A stretch of 64,000 bases of DNA from Siphonodentalium dalli (lineage: Eukaryota; Mollusca; Scaphopoda; Gadilida; Siphonodentaliidae). The stretch lies in contig CP136064.1 in the NCBI GenBank assembly GCA_032622095.1, positions 140,013,954-140,077,953 of the forward strand. The letters are read 5' to 3'. The position numbers and the translations under genes are program-made. This document shows, in pieces, positions 22,430 to 33,235 of the stretch (positions within the stretch are counted from its first letter, which is position 1; each line of letters starts with the position of its first letter). A model generated the notes under the pieces. The model worked only from the letters and a program-made list of their open reading frames with translations, ran no database searches and was not told the DNA's origin.

Positions 22430-24640
22430 ACAATGCCATATTTTAGGGCAAAATTGGTACTCCTCTTCCAAATGGCCGCCAATATGGCAGCTGGAAGTGG
22501 AAAATTGACGTTTTTTTCACTAATATCTTCTAGATCAGTTTATGCTGTATGGGACTGGTTTATAATTGGGACTTTATTATTATTATTTTTCATGTTAACT
22601 GATCATTGAAGCAATGAAATATGACATTCTTGTGGACCCAGCCCCTTCCGATCCCTCAAACATTAGATTTTTACAGACGTGGTATAACATTTCACCAAAA
22701 ATCACCATTGTGATTGTAATCAGTGTTCATAAAAAAATGAACATAACTGTGCAACGTAAGTGAGGCACACCATTACCTATGAATATTCCAACTCAATTGA
22801 ACTAAAATTGTCACTTTGTCTCAAACTAGCTGCCAAAAATTGCGACAAAATATGGAAAAGGCAAATATTGTACCATCATGCCATGTAATCGCTTACAAAT
22901 CGTGGTTGATGAATAAAATTGACTATTCTATCTTACATAAATTGAATACTAACATTTGTGTGCAGGCATATGTTAGGTGAATATGTATAGGGAGTTACTT
23001 TGCGATCATGAAAAACAAGGAGTGGCTATGGTCATGGTGTGATATTCGTATTAATTTCCACGCATACGTATCGATCTTCCGCACGACAACATAAACACAT
23101 GGCGACACCAGGGCGCACTTTACAACAATTGAGAAATTTCCACTATGTCTGCAAATAGCATAACTTTGAGTGAGGTTCGGGATACACATGCACACGATTT
23201 CGCGGCAAAATGGTCTCAAATAGAATGAGATTAACTCGATCCCGATATGGTAGAGGCTCTTATGTACTCCCGTGTGCACTTTGTGAAGAAATAGAGCGAC
23301 TATGCCAATGACGTTGCTTGATATCTCAGGCACAAGAAAACAAATGTTAGACACCTTGGGGTCGCGACTGGGTAGATTTATGACGTCATCAAGATGGCCG
23401 CCATCCAAAATTTCACAGTATGCACTGAGTCAGTTTGATTAATATCTACTTGTGAATTTATTATAGAATTTGATTATCTCACCACTGACGTGAAAATAAT
23501 ACACCATACTTCCACTTGGCAGAAAAAGTGGCCACCATAAACCAAGATGGCTGCCAAAATGGCGACCGAAATTCGGAAAATTTATGATTTTTCACACTTT
23601 CCTCTTGAATCATTAACCGATGTTTGAAATTTGTAACTAATAAAGACCTAAATTTCAATAAATTCTAGTATCCAACCATTTCTACAACATAATATGTCAT
23701 ATTTCGGATCTCATTCATGCCAGCTATCTTTAAAATGTGAATTTAAAAATGTGCTATGAAAGTTAACCAAAATTCAATTATGTGATTCTAGCCAAGAGTT
23801 GAACAGAAAATAGCAGAATTTGATGAAGATAATGTAAACATGTTTTAAATATGTGAATTGCCATATAGTTACACTGAAAATAGTGCATTTGTGTTTAAGA
23901 TGGCGGCCAATATGGCTGCAAAAATGGAGAAATCACCCAAATCTGTCCAATTTTCATTGATATCACTCATGTGTTGGGGAAAAGTAAATATATGTGAATA
24001 TGTGCTACTTTTTCGTGGAAATCCATGGACTTATGGAATAATTTGTAAATATAGTGAACCACATAGCTGCTTGTATCCGAGAATTCAACAGAATTATACC
24101 ACGAAAATTAAATCAAATCATCGTCATGGCAGCCACACAAAATTGCAGAATGGGCACTGAGTGAGGAAGAAAATTTAACACAGAAAACGAAAAATATTTT
24201 TACGGCAATAATGAAATTGCACCAAGCTTCCTTTTGAAAGAACAAGATTGATAAAAAACCAAGATGGCTGTAAAAATGGCGACCGAAATATAGAAATGTG
24301 TTGAATTGTCACACATGCCCCTTACATCATTTTCGGTTATTTGTAAACTGTGGTGAGTAGGACTTGTCTTTGTTTTTATCAGTTATGACACCAAGTACTT
24401 TGGAACACATATTATGCTGTAATGTTATGTCTAATGGTTGTCCATATTCCGAAAAATGCAAATTAAATAATGCGCTTTGTAATTTCACCAACAAAAGGTT
24501 CTAGATTAACATTGGACAAAAATGGGCATAATAAAATAAACAAAAGTGTACACAATTTTAAATATCGTTAGTGTCATTCAATTACACTCGACATTGATCT
24601 ATTTGACCCAAGATGGTCGCCAGAATGGCCGCCAAAACTC
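22430..24640 (+). repeat. Divergent ~355-bp tandem repeat with AAGATGGC motif
   Basis: A motif of the form AAGATGGCNGCCAAAATGGC recurs near 22470, 22825, 23205 (degenerate), 23544, 23897, 24261 and 24610, spaced about 350-380 bp, with an extra copy at 23391. Between motifs, segments such as TTCTAGATCAGTT and TATGAATATTCCAACTCA also align with the arms of the fold-back element (29600-30200). The block is therefore an older relative of that arm. AAGATGGCGGCC at 23897 fits the vertebrate YY1 core consensus; whether it binds anything here is unknown. A 137-codon minus-strand frame (22995-23408) is unlikely to be a gene. Confidence 0.78.
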
Positions 24641-26081
24641 ACAGTTATAAAATTTGACAAATGTTTATATTTTCAAACGGAATTTAGCAAAGGAGGTGGA
24701 TATATTCGCCCAAACTAAATTATATACTATCATGTTAAGGTATATTGTGACTATGATTGACCGAACATAGTTTGTTTATAACCGAGAATATATCTGAATG
24801 GACTCTTAGAAACCTAACATGAAATTGCCCAATATAATTTAAACGATCCTGCTCGTTTCCTGCGAAGGAAGTAAAACCGGATATGTGTTGACTGTATCAT
24901 TATGAGAGCATAACGAGTACTCGAACGCAAAAGAATCCGTGCAGTCATAATACAGACAAAACTCCAACTTTATGGCTATATTATTTCGTTTGGGGCAGAT
25001 CTGCTTTATTCGTTGTCTATTCTTGATGAATTGTTGGCCACTTGATTTCGCCCGGCCACAAAAATTTAGAAGATTCAGGAACATTACCACACATTGATTT
25101 CATCGAAGTCGAAGTTGCATTGCTATCATACTGCCACCGGGAAATATAATTGCTCAACTTAGAAATACACAGGCATTACATGTTCGTGCAAACCTTATTT
25201 CGCATCTAATTATAAAACAGTTGTGTCTAATAAGATACAATACGGGGAGGTTGCATTTTTCAGTTTCTTGTTTTGGCATATCTGTTTCATCACCCGAAAT
25301 TCGTTTGAATAGTTGAGACATTGTCACACTTCAAGAAGTGAGTCAGCACATGTACCACTCTTGTTATTTCGTCCAATAGTTGGTCACAGTGATGGTGGTC
25401 TATCTACAACCAACTCACCCCAGCAACTACAGTTGGATTACAAACTCCTCTCGCAGGCTAACATCAGAGTTCACCATAAAACTCTCCGACTGCATATCAG
25501 AGACTCCATATAGAATGTTTGCTTCGGTTGTGGCATGGAGATACGGCCGCTGACCTCACAGCAGACACATTGCATATTCACTTCGATGTAGTCTAACAGA
25601 ACTGTGCACATAACCGAGATAATGCTGGTCATTTTATTTTAGAATATGTCAAAACATCAGTAACGGGCAAAAATAGCCTAATGTTTGTCATTCTCCATGT
25701 CGAGTGCAGCAAGTGACAATAACGGCTCCTCAGCTTCTTCCTGGTTGTCAACCAAAAAATATCGTGAAATCAAAATGCATATGCATAGTGCCTGGATATG
25801 TAGTGATGAAATACATCATCGAAACACCAGCAGCTCATCTATGGTCCATGCCATATGATGGTGCATCGAAGCAAGTGAATACAGTGACGGGTCATCAAGA
25901 TAATTTAATGGAACGTTTATTAATATTTCTTGCAAAACGTCCACATGGGGACATTCGTTAGCATTATACAGCAACTGTTAGTTCACAGAAAGTAAAGATC
26001 TTCGAATCACAGAAACCCCGCAACCTCGAACGAAATCCTTTAATTGTCCATCGAACACATGTAGTTTATACAATTTAAACC
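24641..26081. other. Region without recognised feature
   Basis: No repeat family, RNA gene or recognisable coding sequence is seen. The longest frames (24839-25090 minus, 83 aa; 25704-25961 plus, 85 aa) resemble no family I can name and have no supporting context. It may be unique intergenic sequence or old unrecognised repeats. Confidence 0.5.
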
Positions 26082-26515
26082 GTACAAAAAAGAGCAATAC
26101 GAATTGTGTGTAATAAAAAGTACAGGAGCCATACCGAACCTTTGTTTTAAAAAGAGAATATGTTAAAGGTATACGACCTTCACAAAGTCCATACTACTCT
26201 ATTTATGCATGATTGGTATTACAACCGCCTACCTGAATCTTTCTCGCAAATATTCACTAAACGTATTGCCGGACCTGATACTAGACAACAGCGCCCATTA
26301 TTCCTCAAAACCCCGAGAACATCCTTTTCCGGACAGCTACCGCTTCATGCATTCCCAACTTCATGGAACAATTTAGATAACACCATGACTAAAAATCAAA
26401 GTAGGCACGTATTCAAAAAACACACCACAGAAAAAATAATAAGCGCATATTCTAACAATATCAAATGCAAAAATCGAGGATGCCCAGACTGCCCCCAGAT
26501 CGTACCCCGTCATTA
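26082..26515 (+). pseudogene. ORF2 C-terminal remnant (RT2)
   Basis: The frame opens with QKRAIRIVCNKKYRSHTEPLF, the conserved start of the post-RT thumb/C-terminal region in Jockey-like ORF2 proteins. A TAA stop sits at 26148-26150, and the same frame continues as KENMLKVYDLHKVHTTLF and on to 26515. The remnant is about 143 codons and lacks the catalytic RT motifs and endonuclease. The C-terminal CKNRGCPDCP is Cys-rich but does not match the full motif seen in RT1. The identification rests on this characteristic block and on the 3' UTR with microsatellite tail that follows. It is not functional. Confidence 0.75.
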
Positions 26516-26913
26516 AGTGTGTACATATGACGGTTTCATCGTCAACATCAACCAAATACGAATCAGTAGTCCCTGTACCGTCATCCGCCAAAAATAATAC
26601 CCACTCATCTGAATTTGAACCATACACATGATATTGAACAGCCCTCGGGTAGTATCCAATTTCACACACTCTTTAAACTGAGCCCTAAACTTATAAACTA
26701 CATATACACAATCTGTGCACGGCTCACACGAGGCCATCTATAATATTGTTATTAATTTCTATATTCACCATACTGGGGATGGCAGGAAGACAGTCTTGCC
26801 AGACTATGCTATCCCCCACAATATACGACATAATTATCCATAATTTTCACCATTATTATGTAATAGATATGTGTATTGCAAATACAATATCCTATCCTAT
26901 CCTATCCTATCCT
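26082..26913 (+). mobile_element. Non-LTR retrotransposon RT2, 3' fragment
   Basis: Comprises the C-terminal part of ORF2 (26082-26515), a 3' UTR and the pentanucleotide tail TATCC repeated from 26889 to 26913. It differs from RT1 in its ORF2 C-terminus and tail, so it is a separate family. Upstream of 26070 no reverse transcriptase sequence can be recognised, indicating 5' truncation. Confidence 0.8.
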
Positions 26914-27469
26914 TCTAATGATGCTCCATAACGTGGTCACCATCCAGTGACGTCACTCACGAACTGCTGGAGGTCAAGTTGTGCTCGTATAACGCCATTT
27001 GTGAACCTAAATCGGTCAAGGGGCTGAGAAATGGCATGAGTTCCCTATTTGAACCCATCTGGGCAGTGACCATTTTTGTATCGGGTGTATGTAAAGAATG
27101 CCTTGGTGGCCACCCTACAATTAACACCCTTTGTTTCACAAAAATATAAATATTTTCGAATAAGAAATGGAAGTCACCTTCGTGCCATGATTGGAGATTC
27201 ACCGAAACTGATAGTGATACAAATATGTTTAGCGGTAGTTTCCACCAAATTCATACGTACGTTCTTCATCAATGAAACGATGAATCAAAGTAATTGGTTC
27301 TCAGTCTTAAATAGATAAGCTACGTACGCCCCTGTAAGTAAGAAAGGACCATGCATGCCCATGTGTCAAAATAAATACATAAGTCCAATTATTCATTCAA
27401 TTCTGACATGACTGAATTACATGGCCATTATCCCACAACTCCGCCCTATGAGCAAAACCAGACCTGCTT
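26654..27469 (+). repeat. Segmental duplication, copy 2
   Basis: Direct copy of 18478-19287, beginning within the RT2 3' UTR at ATCCAATTTCACAC and ending at CCTGCTT. Here the RT2 tail is continuous with its ORF2, so this is probably the parental arrangement, and copy 1 (which starts mid-UTR) is the derived one. Confidence 0.9.
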
Positions 27470-27625
27470 GTGCCACCAGGTGCCTCTTCTATACAAGTTT
27501 CTCAAGTGAAACTTGAAATTGGAACGTTTGAACACTTTCTCTTCGAACTGAAGGGGGAAGCAAGTCAATAGCTAGCGAGAGAAAACAAGGATAGAGTTGT
27601 TTCCCTTACACCTTGTGGCACATGG
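27470..27625. mobile_element. Possible ~155-bp miniature inverted-repeat element
   Basis: GTGCCACCAGGTG at the left and CACCTTGTGGCAC at the right form 13-bp inverted ends with one mismatch. The left end coincides with the point where the two segmental duplications diverge. No target duplication is evident, so the call is tentative. Confidence 0.45.
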
Positions 27626-27994
27626 ACTGTTTTGTTATTGTTCACATCCAATAATCCACGTGAGCGAAGTGATAGCAGTTTACAAAACCAGAATACCATT
27701 CCTTTTGTATGGTTTTCTCACACAGTGGATTGAATTGGAAACGAGCTAGACAATAAGCGTTATACAATACATTCCCTCGGTAGGGACTTCATCTGTATGA
27801 TTATAAATACAACTCTAAAAAAATTTGGAAGCCAAATGAAATTTTGAAATGTATTGGAAACAAATAACTGACTCAAATACTTGCCAGTACCCCAGGGCAA
27901 TATTCAAATATTCTCCTTTTAGGAGGAAACATTATAAAGTATTCTCTTTTGGGAAAATATAGGGAATTTTGTCAAAACTAGACTTGAATTTCGA
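27626..27994. other. Region without recognised feature
   Basis: AT-rich sequence in which I see no gene, repeat family or structured RNA. Confidence 0.5.
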
Positions 27995-29376
27995 AAAGCT
28001 TAATTGGTCAGATGACACCTTTTCCCAATGGGGGGGGGGGGGCGGGAGTAACACTCCTCATAATTGTGGGGAGGGGGGCTTTAGACCCCTGACCCCCTAA
28101 TGGTACCTGACATCCATGCAAAATTACCATATTTATCACTTTCTTTACTATCTACAGGCTAATCCATGCGTTTCTCCTTTAAATCTGTCCAAAATGTGGT
28201 CATTATCATTTGAAAATAAGAAAATATGGAATTAACAACTTATCATGGCGAGACGTGAAATTTCGTAAAATTCAAATTTTTCTTATATATATGTATATGT
28301 GTGAAACACAGCGTTTCTTATAGAATTTTATCAAAACATAGACCTTACTGAAATAAAAAATGGATTATATCGAGCAGTAGTGGTTTATTTTTCCAATATG
28401 AGGCATCCTGAAAATTAGTGTCAATCCTCAAAATAAAGCCAAAAAATTTAGCTTTTTTTTCAATTTTACTAGCTAATGCATCTTGTATAACTGAAGTATG
28501 TCCTTATATACCATAATATTACTAAATTGAAGAGGAAATGTTAATATAAATTTTGAGAGGGATATATTGTCCAATTTTAAACCATTTTCATGCAGAATTT
28601 GGCAATTTATAATAAATATTTACCAAAATTAACAGAAAATAAAAATAAAAAATATTTTAATAGCAATGTAAAGCAACCATAAGTGAATTTAAATATCGAA
28701 ACATTATGATACAACATCAGACACAGCTTCATGCATGAAATTTTACCAGATGGCAGGGCATACTGTCTTTAACAAAGCTGCCATGACAGTTTTGCACGAC
28801 AGTAACTCTAGTGGTGATGCCATCACCCCCCCCCCCCGACTTGGGGTGGGGCTACGGTCCCAGATAAGGCTACTGGGTGCCGGAAAAGATTAATCGGTCA
28901 AATGACACCTTTTCCCAATGGGGGGGGGTAAAACTCCTCAGAATTGTGGGGAGGGGGGCTTTAGACCCCTGACCCCCTAATGGTACCTGACATCCATGCA
29001 AAATTACCAGATTTATCACTTTCTTTACTATCTACAGGCGAATCCATGCGTTTCTTCTTTAAATCTGTCCAAAATGTGGTCATTATCATTTGAATATTAA
29101 GAAAATATGGAATTAACAACTAAATCAGACACAGCTTCAGGCATGAAATTTTACCAGATGGCAGGGCATACTGTCTGTTTAACAAAGCTGCCATGACAGT
29201 TTTGCACGACAGTAACTCTAGTGGTGATGCCATCACCCCCCCCCCCCCCGACTTGGGGTGGGGCTACGGTCCCAGATAAGGCTACTGGGTGCCGGAAAAG
29301 CTTAATTGGTCAAATGACACCTTTTCCCAATGGGGGGGGGGGGGTAACACTCCTCAGAATTTAAACCCCTGACCCC
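27995..29376 (+). repeat. Poly-G-bearing tandem repeats (three copies with deletions)
   Basis: GGAAAAGCTTAATTGGTCA-type starts recur near 27997, 28874 and 29292. Each is followed by CTTTTCCCAATG, a 9-13 nt G-run and CTCCTCA(T/G)AATT. The segment ending in a C-run and CGACTTGGGGTGGGGC occurs twice (28710-28870 and 29121-29290). Copies differ mainly by large internal deletions. The G- and C-runs could form quadruplex or slippage-prone structures. A detached piece of the same unit lies at 34764-34952, split off by the fold-back element. Confidence 0.85.
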
Positions 29377-29379
29377 TAA
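29377..29379 (+). repeat. TAA target-site duplication, left
   Basis: The uninterrupted repeat copy at 28975-28990 reads CCCTAATGGTACC. Here CCTAA is followed by the element end TAGTCCGG, and TAATGG resumes at 34764. Confidence 0.75.
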
Positions 29380-31105
29380 TAGTCCGGCCGCCAGGTCACG
29401 GATGCGTGTTTTGGCGTATAAAGTTTTTTTCTCTGTGCATTTTGTATATTCAGGTATCCGACATCAAGATTTTATCGGCTGGCCATCTGTCAGCCTTGAG
29501 CAATTTTTTTTATTGCGCCCTAAAAAGTATAACCCCCCCCCCCCCCAAATTTTTTTCCCAAACGTAAAACCAGTTACTTGCAATTTGTTGCAAATTCACA
29601 TGAGTAGTCTAGTAAAATGTATATATTTTCATGAAACTAAGACATAATGACACTATTTTGGGCTAAAATTGAAACTCACCATCCAAGATGGCCACCAAAA
29701 TGGCCGCCGGAAGTTGAAAATATGATATTTTTTCACAAATATCTTCTAGATCAGTTCATGCTGTTTGGAACTGGTTGCGTAAGATGACTTTATTTTGTAT
29801 TTTGTATATTAACTGATCATTGGAGCAATTAAATATGCAATTATTGGGGTCCTCTCCGCTTGTGATCCCTCAAAAATTCGATTTTACAGAACGCGGTACA
29901 AAATTTCACAAAAAAATCACAACTGGGATTCTAGTCATATTTCAACAAGAAATGAACAGAAGGTTGCAATTAAGTGAGGCATACCATTACCTATGAATAT
30001 TCCAACTCACTGGAACCAAAATTCTTACTTTGGCTCAAAATGGCTGCCAAAATGGCCGCCAAAATATGGAAAATGGTCAATATTGCCCTAGGGTGTCCTG
30101 CAATCGCTTACCAGTTGTGGTTTATGTACAAAAATGGCTATTATGCCTTCTATACATTGAATACTAACATCGCTGCTGCACCATGGTTAATTGTTACTGT
30201 TGTCACCACTGACATCACCAAAAATATTGGACTTTTTTCTTAAAAACTTGAATTAAATATCGGAAAAAAATTAGTTTTCAGGTTTGAACCATTTTTTCTA
30301 GTAATATGTAACTATCTTTGGATTGAAAGGTGATTATTTATTGGTCTATCTTAAATGTGTCACACTACAGTGTTTATAGACCAAATTGCTCAAGATGGCT
30401 TCCAAAATGGCAACCAAATTGGTGAAAAGTTATTTGTTTACATATATCATTATAACATTATATATATAACATTATTCTCTGCGTTATCCGAAAATGTAGC
30501 AAATTGTGACTCACTTGATTATTATACGTGTTATTTAATTAACTGACAACTAAATGTTCTATTATGGTTGTCCCAGTTCCGTATGGGGCATGACAAATTC
30601 ATTTTAAAGTATGGAATTTTGCTGAGAACCTCTTTTGTGATTCTGACCATATTATTGAAAGGAAATGGGCAGAACTTTGAGACAGAACTCAGATGAACCA
30701 TAATTTGTGGCTCTGCTGGTCCATTATGATAAACCAATATCAACTGGATACAGGATGGATGCCAAGATTGTAGCCAGGAAGTTACTCTATGATCATATGC
30801 GAGGTGAATAGGTATACATGGAGTTAGTGTATGTCATGAATGATGTGAATATGTATACAATGAGTGAATATATGGTTATGAGTGTGTTGTCCATTGTTAG
30901 ATGTATAGGTATACAGGGAGAGGTCATGGTCAGGTGTGGGGTGAATCGGTATGAATGGAGTGACTGTATGGTGTATGGTTGTGTGTATCCTGCACGGGTG
31001 CACCCGGTGTGCCTGTGTGGACATTGATGTGGTGTATGGATATAGCTGCATGGTCATCTATGTATTGATTATGTATATCTGGAGTGACTGTAAGGTCGTG
31101 GGTGG
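29380..31105 (+). repeat. Left inverted arm of fold-back element
   Basis: Begins with TAGTCCGG and continues through GCGTGTTTTGGCGTATAAAG and a C-run (29533-29546). Three ~355-bp AAGATGGC-type repeats (29685, 30037, 30392) follow, then a minisatellite reading on the complement strand. It pairs with 33236-34763. Confidence 0.88.
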
Positions 31106-31621
31106 GATGTACATGTGTTTCTGTATGATCACGGATGGGGTGTGTGAATAAATAGTGAGTAAATTTATGGTTACGGGTAATGTGTATGGTATACATATTC
31201 ACCTCAGCATTGGCCATGTCACTCACTGTATCCCAATTTGTCACACCATAGCCGAAATGCCACTCAAGATATACTAATACACCCCAGCAATCTCAGTATA
31301 GTCACTCCATGTGTGCATAAGCACATCATCCATGGCCACTCGCTATATACACATACACATCGCCCATGACCATATAGCAACACGATTGTATACCCGCATA
31401 ACCTACACATGACCATACCGCCACGAGTCGCCAAGCAGGAACACCAGGTATACTCACATACCTGACACATGACAATTTAGTCACTCACTGCATAGATATT
31501 CATTACATTGATGATCATACAGTCACTCCTTGTATACCTACTCATCTCACCATTGACCATACAGTCACTACCTGTATACATATTCCACATACAGCCATAG
31601 AACCACTCGATATATACATAT

Positions 31622-32128
31622 ATTTACACACAAAGTGTTGTCATCACTAAATCCAGCATTCTGATTGGTCGGCGCCCACGTGGCTAGTTGCAGTTATTTC
31701 TCGGTGAATGCGCAACGCCTCATAACACCAAGCTAATAACACCATCGATACGTCATTAGGTTTGGAAAGACGAACGCGTAATGTTTTGGGCGCATTTGGA
31801 CTCGCGCAGGATTGACTTAATACATCATCGGGTTTCAATATGAAGAGAAATTGTTCCTATTAACTTTTGTCAAGGGTGCTATTGGGTATTTTGGGCTGAT
31901 CTTGTCACGATACACTTTTCGATTTAAATATATTTACAAAAGTGGCTTTCTCGCTAAATGTATATAAATATAAGTATTAACTGTCATGTGGACTATTTTT
32001 ATGGAGATGTAACGGTGAGGTAACTGGTCATAACTTGAATGTAAAACCCTTCGGGTTTTACACAAGTTATGTCCACTTACCTCACCGTTACATCTCCATA
32101 AAAACAGTCCACATGACAGTTAATCCTT
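31622..32128. mobile_element. Nested ~510-bp insert within the minisatellite
   Basis: The empty site is seen at 32858, where GATATATACATATGAAGCC is uninterrupted. Here the same sequence is split after GATATATACATAT and resumes as TATATGAAGCC, giving a 4-5 bp AT duplication. The insert begins ATTTACACACAAAGTG, includes CTGATTGGTCGG (an inverted CCAAT-type box) at ~31661, and ends in a large hairpin. It shows no coding capacity and I cannot assign a family. Confidence 0.7.
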
Positions 32129-32132
32129 ATAT
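31968..32132. repeat. Long near-perfect hairpin (arms ~75-80 bp)
   Basis: Arms centred at about 32050 run from ATATAAG outward to the central ACCCTTCGGGT. The left arm includes CTGTCATGTGGACT and GTAACGGTGAGGTAA, matched by TTACCTCACCGTTAC and AGTCCACATGACAG on the right. Only a few mismatches or bulges are visible. A transcript would fold into a stable rod of pre-miRNA-like dimensions, though such hairpins are also common remnants of fold-back elements. Confidence 0.88.
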
Positions 32133-33008
32133 GAAGCCCACCTAGACGATAGTCACTCCAGGTATGCACCTCACCACTGGCCATTCAGTCCTTCCAGATA
32201 TACAAAAACCCGCACACACGACCACTCATACCATCCATACTTGCATTATACACCTCACATATGACAATTCAGCAACGCACTGTATAATCACACACGCCAT
32301 CCATGATCATACAGCTAATCCCTACACACCCACCAATGATTATATATCCACGAGATATATACATATACATCCCATCCGTTACCACAAGGACACTCCCTAC
32401 ATACCCACACGATAATGTCCACCCAGCTTACTCCATGTATGCATATACACTTCAATCATGACAGTAGTCAGTCCATGTATACCACACACATTACCCGTAA
32501 CCATAAAATCACTCACTATTTATCCACACACCCCATCCATGATCATACAGAAAACACATGTTATCCATTACATTGATGATCACACAGTCACTCCTTGTAT
32601 ACCTACTCATCTCACCATTGACCATTCAGTCACTACCTGTATACATATTCCACACAGTCATAATTATAACCACTCAATGTATACATATGAAGTCCACCCT
32701 AGACCATAGAGTCACTCCAGGTATACATATGCACCTCACCACTGGCTAGATATTCATTACATTGCTTATCATACAGTCACTCCTTGTATACCTACTCATC
32801 TCACCATTTACCATACAGTCAATACATGTATACATATTCCACACAGTCATATAACCACTCGATATATACATATGAAGCCAACCTAGACCATAGAGTCACT
32901 CCAGGTATACATATGCACCTCACCACTGGCCATTCAGTCCTTCCAGATATACAGAAACCCGCACACACGGCCACTAATACCATCCATACTTGCATATACA
33001 CCTCACAC

Positions 33009-33231
33009 ATGACAATAACTGCAAGGTCATGTTATGGTTCATCTCAGTTCACCTGACCATGACCTCTCCCTGTATACCTATACATCTCACTTTGGACAGC
33101 ACATTCATAACCATATAGTCACTCATTGTATACATATTCACATCATTCATGACATACACTAACTCCGTGTATACCAGAACTTTGAGACGGAACTGAGATG
33201 AACCATAATATGACCTTACAGTTATTGTCAT
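33009..33231. repeat. Inverted repeat with 42-bp arms in minisatellite
   Basis: ATGACAATAACTGCAAGGTC...CATCTCAGTTC (33009-33050) pairs with GAACTGAGATG...TTATTGTCAT (33190-33231) with few mismatches. The 140-bp loop is minisatellite. It is a smaller fold-back nested beside the right arm. Confidence 0.82.
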
Positions 33232-33235
33232 ACCT

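Noticed and set aside
22995-23408. 137-codon minus-strand open frame
   Set aside because: It lies across the ~355-bp repeat block, has no recognisable domain, and related repeat copies are not open in this frame.
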